Assembly (NCBI GenBank): GCA_021153325.1
Contig: JAGKTQ010000010.1
Coordinates: 1 to 64,000 of the forward strand
Source of the DNA: Lachnospiraceae bacterium
GTDB lineage: Bacteria; Bacillota; Clostridia; Lachnospirales; Lachnospiraceae
Direction: 5' to 3'
DNA: 64,000 nucleotides
This document shows, in pieces, positions 43,052 through 50,047 of this stretch (positions within the stretch are counted from its first letter, which is position 1; each line of letters starts with the position of its first letter). Below the pieces are notes generated by a model, which saw nothing but the letters and a program-made list of their open reading frames with translations, ran no database searches and was not told where the DNA came from. Both the position numbers and the translations under genes were made by a program.

Positions 43052-43582
43052 ATGGAACAGCTGAATTTTTCAGCTACGAAAGACAACGAGCGAGTATACA
43101 AAATTCTTGGAGATTTACTAAATACGGATAAAGAATTTCAAATTATGATTACAGTTCCGTCAGGGCACGACAAAACAAACAGTGGACAGCAGGAGTACGG
43201 ACTGGAGCAGGAGAATATCGTTCCGGTAAAAAGAGACTTGGAAAAAGACGTGACAGATATGATACATGAGATCGGGGTGCCAGCGCATATTAAAGGGTAT
43301 CAGTATTTAAGAGAAGCCATCATGATGTCAGTGGAAGATATGGATATGTTAAATTCCATAACCAAGATTTTATATCCAACAATTGCTAAGAGATTTCAGA
43401 CAACACCAAGCCGGGTAGAAAGAGCAATAAGACATGCGATAGAGGTAGCATGGAGCAGAGGAAGGATGGAAACGTTGGAAGCATTGTTTGGCTATACGAT
43501 CAACACAGGAAAAGGGAAACCGACTAATTCTGAATTTATTGCACTGCTTGCAGATAAAATTCGTTTGTTATATAGAAATTAG
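43052..43582 (+). CDS. Spo0A-like effector domain protein without receiver domain
   Basis: 176 residues. Residues about 66-175 match the Spo0A DNA-binding domain: VTDMIHEIGVPAHIKGYQYLREAI, ITKILYPTIAKRF, recognition helix region TTPSRVERAIRHAIEVAWSRG, and FGYTIN...KGKPTNSEFIALLADKIRL. The first 65 residues are too short for a receiver domain and hold no phosphoacceptor motif. So it cannot be switched by phosphorylation like Spo0A; it may compete for or bind 0A boxes constitutively (inference). GAGGAGG lies seven bases before ATG. Gene is complete, not a fragment: the N-terminus has its own start. Confidence 0.85.
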   Translation: MEQLNFSATKDNERVYKILGDLLNTDKEFQIMITVPSGHDKTNSGQQEYGLEQENIVPVKRDLEKDVTDMIHEIGVPAHIKGYQYLREAIMMSVEDMDMLNSITKILYPTIAKRFQTTPSRVERAIRHAIEVAWSRGRMETLEALFGYTINTGKGKPTNSEFIALLADKIRLLYRN

Positions 43583-43585
43583 TTC

Positions 43586-43614
43586 TTTCATTACACCCTT
43601 TGATGATGTATAAT
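43586..43614 (+). promoter_or_regulatory. Promoter of glgA
   Basis: TATAAT (43609-43614) with TTTCAT at 43586-43591, 17-base spacer. Consensus -10, weak -35. Confidence 0.5.
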
Positions 43615-43681
43615 ATTTTCATATAGAACTGTTCTGAGAGTAAATATATTTTAAAATACATAATCTGGAGGAAATTGTTCA

Positions 43682-45127
43682 ATGAAGAATATTTTATTTG
43701 CAGCATCAGAGGGTGTACCTTTTATTAAAACGGGCGGTCTTGCAGACGTAGTAGGTTCGCTTCCAAAGGAGATTGATAAGAGATATTTTGACGTACGTGT
43801 AATCCTTCCTAAGTACACATGTATGACACAGCAGATGAAGGATTTGATGGGATATAAGACACACTTTTATATGGATTTTCACTGGAAAGAAGAATATGTA
43901 GGTATTTTTGAAGCAAATGTAGATGGTGTGACGTATTATTTTATTGATAATGAACATTATTTCAGCGGTTTTAAACCATATGGAGATAATGTACTTTTTG
44001 AGATTGAAAAGTATGCATTTTTCTGTAAGGCAGTACTTTCAGCATTGCCTGTGATCGGATTCCAACCGAATATCATTCACTGCCACGACTGGCAGACCGC
44101 TTTGATTCCGGTCTATCTCAAAGAGCGTTTCCGTGCTAATGGATTCTATTGGAACATTAAGACGATTATGACGATCCATAATTTAAAATTCCAAGGTAAA
44201 TGGAGTATCAAAGAAGTTCGTGAAATTACAGGATTGGCAGATTACTACTTTACATCCGATAAACTGGAAGCATACAAGGATGCAAATTTATTAAAAGGTG
44301 GTATCGTATTTGCGGATGCGGTAACAACAGTAAGTGATACTTACGCAGAAGAGATTAAAACTGATTTTTATGGGGAAGGTCTAAATGGTCTGTTGCAGGC
44401 AAGAAACCATGATCTACGCGGAATTGTAAATGGTATTGACTACGCGGAATTTAATCCGAAGACAGATAAATATATTGAGTTCCCATATGATGCAGTGAAT
44501 TTCAGAAAAGAAAAGGTTAAAAATAAAAGAGCTTTACAGGCAGAGCTTTCTTTGGCGCAGGATGATAAGAAATTCATGATCGGTATTGTGTCAAGACTGA
44601 CAGATCAAAAAGGTCTGGATCTGATTGCCTATGTGATGGATGAACTTTGTCAGGATAACGTACAGATCGTTGTACTTGGTACAGGAGAAGAGCGTTATGA
44701 AAATATGTTCCGTCATTTTGACTGGAAATACGGAGACAAGGTTTCGGCAAACATCTACTATTCTGAAGCAATGTCACATAAGATTTATGCAGCATGTGAT
44801 GCATTTTTGATGCCATCTTTGTTTGAGCCGTGTGGTTTGAGTCAGTTAATGGCGCTTCGTTACGGAACCGTTCCAATCGTTCGTGAAACTGGAGGATTGA
44901 AAGATACAGTAGAGCCATACAACGAATACGAAAGCAAGGGAACAGGCTTTAGCTTTACAAATTATAATGCACATGAAATGCTCGGTACGATTCGTTATGC
45001 GGAACAGATTTACTATGATAAAAAACGAGAATGGAATAAGATCATTGATCGTGCGATGGCAGCTGATTTTTCATGGAAAGTATCAGCAAATAAGTATCAG
45101 GAAATGTACGATTGGCTGATTGGATAA
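43682..45127 (+). CDS. glgA: Glycogen synthase (ADP-glucose type)
   Basis: GT5 glycosyltransferase extending alpha-1,4-glucan from ADP-glucose. 481 residues; substrate motif KTGGLADVVGSLP at 16-28, HCHDWQTALIPVYL, GIVSRLTDQKGLDLI, and LMPSLFEPCGLSQLMALRYGTVPIVRETGGLKDTV near the C-terminus. No glgB/C/D neighbours in this window. Ribosome site TGGAGGAAA. Hairpin after the stop. Confidence 0.95.
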   Translation: MKNILFAASEGVPFIKTGGLADVVGSLPKEIDKRYFDVRVILPKYTCMTQQMKDLMGYKTHFYMDFHWKEEYVGIFEANVDGVTYYFIDNEHYFSGFKPYGDNVLFEIEKYAFFCKAVLSALPVIGFQPNIIHCHDWQTALIPVYLKERFRANGFYWNIKTIMTIHNLKFQGKWSIKEVREITGLADYYFTSDKLEAYKDANLLKGGIVFADAVTTVSDTYAEEIKTDFYGEGLNGLLQARNHDLRGIVNGIDYAEFNPKTDKYIEFPYDAVNFRKEKVKNKRALQAELSLAQDDKKFMIGIVSRLTDQKGLDLIAYVMDELCQDNVQIVVLGTGEERYENMFRHFDWKYGDKVSANIYYSEAMSHKIYAACDAFLMPSLFEPCGLSQLMALRYGTVPIVRETGGLKDTVEPYNEYESKGTGFSFTNYNAHEMLGTIRYAEQIYYDKKREWNKIIDRAMAADFSWKVSANKYQEMYDWLIG

Positions 45128-45143
45128 TATATTAAAAAATACA

Positions 45144-45176
45144 TAGTCACCCGGCAGAATTACCGGGTGACTGCTT
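45144..45176 (+). terminator. Terminator-like hairpin after glgA
   Basis: AGTCACCCGG / CCGGGTGACT perfect stem, eight-base loop, then GCTTTGTTG; the T tract is weak. Confidence 0.6.
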
Positions 45177-45219
45177 TGTTGTAATATAATAGTTTATACA
45201 AAATGGAAAGAAGTTTTTT

Positions 45220-46851
45220 ATGGCTGAAAACAAAAAGAAAGACGGCTTCGTCATGCAGGCGGGTATTCTTGCGATTGCAGGAATTTTGTGCCGTATTATA
45301 GGACTTTTATATAAGAGCCCGTTGACCAGTATTATTGGGGATGAAGGAAACGGGTATTATGGATTTGCATACAATATATATACGATTATTCTGCTCATAT
45401 CTTCTTATAGCATCCCTTCGGCAATTTCAAAGGTGATCGCGCAGAAGTTAGAGCTTAGAGAATATAGAAATGCTCATAAGATTTTTAAATTTGCGCTGCT
45501 TTATGTAGTGATTGTAGGCGGTGTAGCGAGTCTTGTTGCCTTTTTTGGAGCCAATATACTTGTAACACCAAATTCAGTGCCAGTACTTAGAATGTTCGCG
45601 CCAACCATATTTTTATCCGGGCTACTTGGAGTTTTACGAGGATATTTTCAGGCGCACAAAACGATGCTACAGACTTCGGTTTCCCAAATATTAGAACAGA
45701 TATTGAATGCAGCTGTCAGTATCGGTGGAGCATATTTGTTTATGCAAATGGTAACCGATAAAGATGAAACGACACAGGCAGTATATGGAGCAATGGGTAG
45801 TGCTTTAGGAACCGGTGTCGGTGTATTGACAGCATTGCTTTTTATGTTTGCTGTTTACATGATGAATCGGAAATTAATAAGACGTCGCATTGATAAGGAT
45901 GTACGTCATAAAGAGGAGTCCAATGAAGCCGTTGCGAAATTGATCCTTTCGGTAGTAACTCCTTTTATTTTAAGTACTTGTATTTACAATTTGACAACTT
46001 CTTTAAATCAGACACTTTATACGAATGTATATATGGGAATGAAAGGGGTAGCAGAGGAAGCGGCATCTTCCGCATATGGAGTATTTAGTGTGAAGGCAAT
46101 GACGGTTGTGAATATACCGGTAGCCTTTGCATCAGCTATGTCTTCTGCAGTTATACCAAGTATTTCCGGCTGTTTTGCAAGGGGAGAAAAAAAGGAAGCA
46201 AAACAGAAGATTCATCAGGCAATCCAGACAGTTATGCTGATCTCAATACCGTCAGCGGTAGGACTTTTTGTATTGGCAGAACCGATCATGGGAGTATTGT
46301 TTCCACAGAAGGAATCTCTCGCGCTTGCCAGCAACTTACTTCGCTGCTTGTCAGTGACAGTTGTGTTCTATGGTTTGTCGACTCTTTCCAATGCTATCTT
46401 GCAGGGAATTGGAAAAGTGAATGTACCAGTAAAAAATGCAACGATAGCTTTAGTAATACAAACGGCTGTTATTGTGCCGCTTTTAATTTACACCGATTTG
46501 AATTTGTATAGTTTAGTTATTGCTACGATCGTCTATTCTTTTATGATGTGTGTGCTGAATAGTCATGCTATGAAAAAAGCACTGGATTATAAAGAAAAAG
46601 TAGTAAAAACGTATTTGATACCATTGCTTGCTGCAATGGTCATGGGTGTAGCTGCAGGAGGTGTTTATTACGGTGTATACAAGTTAGTTCCAATCAATCT
46701 TGTAGCGTTGGCTTTCGCAGTTGTAGTGGCAGTGATCGTATACTTTGTGGTACTCATTAAAATTGGCGGAGTAACGGAAAAGGATTTAGTGTCTATGCCA
46801 AAAGGAACACTTTTAGTAAGGGTAGCTAAAAAGGCGCATTTATTGCATTGA
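45220..46851 (+). CDS. Polysaccharide/lipid II flippase-like membrane protein (SpoVB/MurJ, MOP superfamily)
   Basis: 543 residues with about fourteen membrane helices. FVMQAGILAIAGILCRIIGLLYKSPLTSIIGDEGNGYYGFAYNIY at the start is typical of the SpoVB-like putative polysaccharide biosynthesis group; ARG-rich second half VIPSISGCFARGEKKEAKQKIHQAI matches too. It probably flips lipid-linked sugar precursors (lipid II in cortex or wall synthesis). The N-terminus and length favour the SpoVB/YtgP group, but sporulation specificity is not shown. Confidence 0.85.
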   Translation: MAENKKKDGFVMQAGILAIAGILCRIIGLLYKSPLTSIIGDEGNGYYGFAYNIYTIILLISSYSIPSAISKVIAQKLELREYRNAHKIFKFALLYVVIVGGVASLVAFFGANILVTPNSVPVLRMFAPTIFLSGLLGVLRGYFQAHKTMLQTSVSQILEQILNAAVSIGGAYLFMQMVTDKDETTQAVYGAMGSALGTGVGVLTALLFMFAVYMMNRKLIRRRIDKDVRHKEESNEAVAKLILSVVTPFILSTCIYNLTTSLNQTLYTNVYMGMKGVAEEAASSAYGVFSVKAMTVVNIPVAFASAMSSAVIPSISGCFARGEKKEAKQKIHQAIQTVMLISIPSAVGLFVLAEPIMGVLFPQKESLALASNLLRCLSVTVVFYGLSTLSNAILQGIGKVNVPVKNATIALVIQTAVIVPLLIYTDLNLYSLVIATIVYSFMMCVLNSHAMKKALDYKEKVVKTYLIPLLAAMVMGVAAGGVYYGVYKLVPINLVALAFAVVVAVIVYFVVLIKIGGVTEKDLVSMPKGTLLVRVAKKAHLLH

Positions 46852-46858
46852 AAAACAC

Positions 46859-46887
46859 TTGAAACATATGTTCGAATGTGATATATT
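46859..46887 (+). promoter_or_regulatory. Promoter of the nusG-II/Gx/ruvAB operon
   Basis: TTGAAA (46859-46864), 17-base spacer, TATATT (46882-46887). It begins eight bases after the flippase stop codon and carries a LexA-box-like palindrome. Confidence 0.65.
46861..46874. promoter_or_regulatory. LexA (DinR) box candidate in the ruvAB operon promoter
   Basis: GAAACATATGTTCG matches 12 of 14 positions of the Firmicute SOS box CGAACRNRYGTTYG. It overlaps the -35 and the spacer of the promoter at 46859-46887, a repressing position. ruvAB are classic SOS genes. Confidence 0.55.
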
Positions 46888-46955
46888 GTAAATACGACAT
46901 ACAGGCAGTAAGAAATGCTGTAAAATGATGAAAAGATTTAGTGGAAAGTCAGGAA

Positions 46956-47348
46956 ATGCAAAAAAAAGATAAAAGATTCAGAAGAAGTGATCTTCTGTTT
47001 GCAGGAGCGATTTTTGTTATTGCTATAATGGTGTATCTGTTGTTTCATTTTGTATATGGAAAAGAAGGCGCCTATGTGCAGGTCGCAGTGGATGGAAAGG
47101 TGCAGGGGCAGTATTCTCTTTCTGAAGATAGGAACGTACAGATTGACTACGGACAAGCGGAAGGATTTAATGTTCTTGTGATTGAAGATGGGAAAGCAAT
47201 GGTAACAGAGGCAGATTGTCCGGATAAGTTATGTGTAAAGCAGAAAAGTATTTCACGGAGTGGTGAGACGATAGTCTGTCTGCCACATAAGCTGGTAATT
47301 ACAGTGATCGGTGGAGAGGAGTCGGAATATGATGGCTTTACAGGATAG
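46956..47348 (+). CDS. NusG domain II-containing membrane-anchored protein
   Basis: 130 residues: one N-terminal helix (about 12-30, LLFAGAIFVIAIMVYLLFHFVYG) and an exported beta domain of the NusG_II type with the characteristic CPDKLCVKQKSISRSGETIVCLPHKLVITVIGG (two Cys pairs). Function is unknown; the family commonly sits next to Gx transporter and flavin-transfer genes. I start at ATG 46956 with GGAAAG eight bases before; a GTG at 46941 would add five residues. Overlaps the next gene by 20 bases. Confidence 0.82.
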   Translation: MQKKDKRFRRSDLLFAGAIFVIAIMVYLLFHFVYGKEGAYVQVAVDGKVQGQYSLSEDRNVQIDYGQAEGFNVLVIEDGKAMVTEADCPDKLCVKQKSISRSGETIVCLPHKLVITVIGGEESEYDGFTG

Positions 47349-47823
47349 GAAAAAGACTGCGTATATGGGATTGCTGCTTGCCTTTGCATTAATTTTGTCT
47401 TATGTGGAGTCACTTATTCCATTTTTTTTCGGAGTTCCGGGGATGAAATTAGGACTTGCTAATCTGGCGGTACTTTTGACGATGTATTTATTCGGTGCAA
47501 AGGAAGCATTTACGATCAATTTTTGTCGGATTGTCATATCGTCCTTCCTTTTTGGAAATATGTCCATGCTCTTGTATAGTCTTGCCGGAGGTGTGTTCAG
47601 TTTTGCAGTCATGTTTCTGATGAAGAAAACGAATCGGTTCAGCATAACAGGAGTCAGTATGGGTGGTGGAGTATTTCATAATATAGGACAGCTTTTGGTT
47701 GCATTTTGTGTCGTAAGGACGGAAGGTATTTTTTATTATATGCCAGTCCTTTTGATCGCAGGAATTGTAACCGGATTTTTGAATGGGGTGATCGCGATAG
47801 CCGTACGGAGGAATATAACATGA
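47329..47823 (+). CDS. Gx transporter family / heptaprenyl diphosphate synthase component I-like membrane protein
   Basis: 164 residues, five or six helices. FFFGVPGMKLGLANLAVLLTMYLFGAKEAFTINFCRIVISSFLFGN is the signature of the Hpre_diP_synt_I/Gx transporter family, which resembles ECF-type substrate-binding (S) components. Substrate unknown. Starts at ATG 47329 after GAGGAG, inside the previous gene; a GTG at 47311 is in frame but poorly placed. The stop overlaps the ruvA start (ATGA). Confidence 0.82.
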   Translation: MMALQDRKKTAYMGLLLAFALILSYVESLIPFFFGVPGMKLGLANLAVLLTMYLFGAKEAFTINFCRIVISSFLFGNMSMLLYSLAGGVFSFAVMFLMKKTNRFSITGVSMGGGVFHNIGQLLVAFCVVRTEGIFYYMPVLLIAGIVTGFLNGVIAIAVRRNIT

Positions 47824-48425
47824 TAGCGTATTTAAAAGGCGTACTTGCCAATGTGGAAGAAGAAAATATTATTGTGGAAGTAAATGGCATTGGCTACAAT
47901 GTAAGGGTAAACGGAAGAACGATAGGAATGCTGCCGGGGATTGGCAGTGAGATGAAAATATATACTTATACTTCTGTACGAGAGGATGCTGTCAGCTTAG
48001 TTGGTTTTTTGACAAAAGATGATCTGGCAATGTTCAAGCTTTTGATCACAGTAAGCGGGATCGGACCGAAAGGGGCATTGGCAGTTCTCTCCGTTCTGGA
48101 TGCAGATGGTCTGCGGTTTGCTATTCTTTCAGGGGATGCAAAAGCGATTGCAAAGGCACCGGGAGTCGGAGGGAAGACAGCAGAGAGAGTCATTATCGAT
48201 CTAAAGGATAAAGTATCTATAGAAGATACCTTTGTAGAAAAGGAAAGTGCCTTGTACGAAGCAGGTGGACAGGGTACTGGTGAGGTAATAAAAGAAGCGG
48301 TAGAGGCACTTACCGCGTTAGGATATGCTTCATCTGATGCGCTAAAAGCGGTAAAACAAGTTGAAAATGCAGAACAGATGGAAGTAGAACAACTGTTAAA
48401 ACAGGCATTAAAAAAATTGTTCTAA
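47820..48425 (+). CDS. ruvA: Holliday junction branch migration protein RuvA
   Basis: DNA-binding subunit of the RuvAB motor. 201 residues: OB domain MIAYLKGVLANVEEENIIVEVNGIGYNV, tetramer region with helix-hairpin-helix ITVSGIGPKGALAVLS and APGVGGKTAERVIIDLKDK, and the mobile C-terminal domain that contacts RuvB (EAVEALTALGYASSDALKAV). CGGAGG ribosome site. The start overlaps the Gx transporter stop by four bases, so its expression is tied to that gene. Confidence 0.96.
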   Translation: MIAYLKGVLANVEEENIIVEVNGIGYNVRVNGRTIGMLPGIGSEMKIYTYTSVREDAVSLVGFLTKDDLAMFKLLITVSGIGPKGALAVLSVLDADGLRFAILSGDAKAIAKAPGVGGKTAERVIIDLKDKVSIEDTFVEKESALYEAGGQGTGEVIKEAVEALTALGYASSDALKAVKQVENAEQMEVEQLLKQALKKLF

Positions 48426-48483
48426 AGATAAGATTTTTTAAGTGATTTCTTCAAAATGGGAAGAAAGAAAGGAACTGGAGAAA

Positions 48484-49482
48484 ATGGCAGGACGGATGAT
48501 CGAGACGAACTTAATAGAAGAAGATGTAAAGATAGAAGGCTCTCTGCGTCCGCAATGTCTGGATGATTATATTGGGCAGGAAAAGGCAAAAGAAAATTTG
48601 AAGGTCTATATTGAAGCAGCAAAGAGAAGAAATGATGCATTGGATCATGTGCTGTTTTATGGACCGCCTGGACTTGGTAAAACAACACTTGCTGGAATCA
48701 TTGCAAATGAGATGGGCGTTAACATGAAAGTTACCAGTGGACCTGCTATTGAAAAGCCGGGAGAGATGGCAGCAATATTGAACAATCTTCAAGAAGGAGA
48801 TCTGCTTTTTGTAGATGAGATACATCGTTTGAACCGTCAGGTAGAAGAAGTTCTCTATCCTGCAATGGAAGATTTTGCCATTGATATTATGATTGGAAAA
48901 GGTGCAACAGCACGTTCTATCCGATTAGATCTCCCGAAATTTACTTTAGTTGGAGCAACTACAAGAGCAGGTCTTTTGACAGCACCACTTAGAGACCGCT
49001 TTGGAGTTATACATAGACTGGAATTTTATTCCGTAGAGGAATTAAAACAGATCATATTGCATTCTGCAAAAATATTGGACGTTGAGATTGACGAGCAGGG
49101 AGCGGTAGAATTGGCGAGAAGAAGCAGAGGGACACCACGGCTTGCCAATCGTATTTTGAAGAGAGTCAGAGATTTTGCACAGGTAAAATATGATGGTAAA
49201 ATCACAAAAGAAGTAGCGGATACTGCTCTGGATCTGATGGATGTAGATAAGATGGGCTTAGACCATATTGACCGGAATATGCTCCTTACGATGATGGAAA
49301 AGTTCGGTGGTGGACCAGTAGGACTTGATACATTAGCTGCTTCTATTGGTGAAGATGCAGGAACGATTGAGGATGTATACGAACCCTATCTTTTGAAAAA
49401 CGGTTTTATTAACCGCACACCAAGGGGGAGAGTAGTAACAGAACTTGCATATCATCATTTAGGACTTGAAATTCCTACATAA
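48484..49482 (+). CDS. ruvB: Holliday junction branch migration ATPase RuvB
   Basis: AAA+ motor, 332 residues from ATG 48484 (preceded by AAAGGA). SLRPQCLDDYIGQEKAKENL, Walker A GPPGLGKTT (60-68), Walker B DEIH (111-114), sensor/arginine finger ATTRAGLLTAPLRDRFG, and the C-terminal winged helix ending TPRGRVVTELAYHHLG. Upstream in-frame GTG 48442 and downstream ATG 48496 are alternatives. Follows ruvA by 58 bases; RuvC is not in the window, as usual in Firmicutes that use RecU. Confidence 0.96.
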   Translation: MAGRMIETNLIEEDVKIEGSLRPQCLDDYIGQEKAKENLKVYIEAAKRRNDALDHVLFYGPPGLGKTTLAGIIANEMGVNMKVTSGPAIEKPGEMAAILNNLQEGDLLFVDEIHRLNRQVEEVLYPAMEDFAIDIMIGKGATARSIRLDLPKFTLVGATTRAGLLTAPLRDRFGVIHRLEFYSVEELKQIILHSAKILDVEIDEQGAVELARRSRGTPRLANRILKRVRDFAQVKYDGKITKEVADTALDLMDVDKMGLDHIDRNMLLTMMEKFGGGPVGLDTLAASIGEDAGTIEDVYEPYLLKNGFINRTPRGRVVTELAYHHLGLEIPT

Positions 49483-49504
49483 CCTATATATAATAGATTT
49501 TGTA

Positions 49505-49533
49505 TTATAAGCAAATGATGAGTGGCATATATT
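49505..49533 (+). promoter_or_regulatory. Possible promoter of zapA
   Basis: TTATAA (49505-49510), 17-base spacer, TATATT (49528-49533). Weak -35. Confidence 0.35.
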
Positions 49534-49541
49534 GTATATGC
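49525..49541. promoter_or_regulatory. Palindrome upstream of zapA
   Basis: GCATATA-TTG-TATATGC, perfect seven-base arms, covers the possible -10 at 49528-49533. Confidence 0.4.
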
Positions 49542-49567
49542 TTTCGACTTTAATATGAGGTGTAATG

Positions 49568-49981
49568 ATGGCTGCAAAAACAGATACAGAAGTGATAATT
49601 GGTGGAAAAGTATTTACATTGAGCGGATATGAGAGCGAAGAATATTTACAAAAGGTCGCTTCTTACATTAATAATAAAATTGCAGAATATAATAAAATAG
49701 ACAGCTTTAGGCGTCAGCCGCTTGATACACAAAATGTACTGATGCAGCTGAATATTGCAGATGATTACTTTAAAGCTAAAAAGCAGATCAGCATGCTGGA
49801 AGAAGAGATCCAGACAAAAGAGAAGGAATTGTATGATTTAAAGCATGAGCTGATCTCTACACAGATCAAGCTGGAAAGTACCGAGAAAAATATAAAAGAT
49901 ATGCAGCGAGAGCTGAACGAAAATACGAAAAAGATCATACGAATGGAAACGGAGTTAAAGGATTCCAATCATAAAAAATAA
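49568..49981 (+). CDS. zapA: Cell division protein ZapA-like
   Basis: FtsZ-ring-associated protein of 137 residues. N-terminal ZapA globular part (TEVIIGGKVFTLSGYESEEYLQKVASYINNKI) followed by a long coiled coil (about 70-135, heptads of Leu/Ile/Met with Lys/Glu), longer than in E. coli ZapA. Starts at ATG 49568 or the ATG three bases before; AGG of GAGGTG favours 49568. UUCG-loop terminator follows. Confidence 0.85.
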   Translation: MAAKTDTEVIIGGKVFTLSGYESEEYLQKVASYINNKIAEYNKIDSFRRQPLDTQNVLMQLNIADDYFKAKKQISMLEEEIQTKEKELYDLKHELISTQIKLESTEKNIKDMQRELNENTKKIIRMETELKDSNHKK

Positions 49982-49989
49982 AGCATACA

Positions 49990-50015
49990 GGCTGTCTTTC
50001 GAGACAGCCGTTTTT
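49990..50015 (+). terminator. Terminator after zapA
   Basis: GGCTGTCT / AGACAGCC perfect stem with TTCG tetraloop, then GTTTTT. Confidence 0.85.
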
Positions 50016-50047
50016 CGTCATTTGATAGGATGGACAAGGAGATAGGA

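Noticed and set aside
43625..43633. GAACTGTTC before glgA as a LexA box
   Set aside because: The two half-sites are separated by one base rather than four, so it does not fit the SOS consensus.
46928..46972. Short open frame of 14 codons before the NusG-II gene as a leader peptide
   Set aside because: Too short, Lys-rich by base composition, and overlaps the next gene; no supporting ribosome site.
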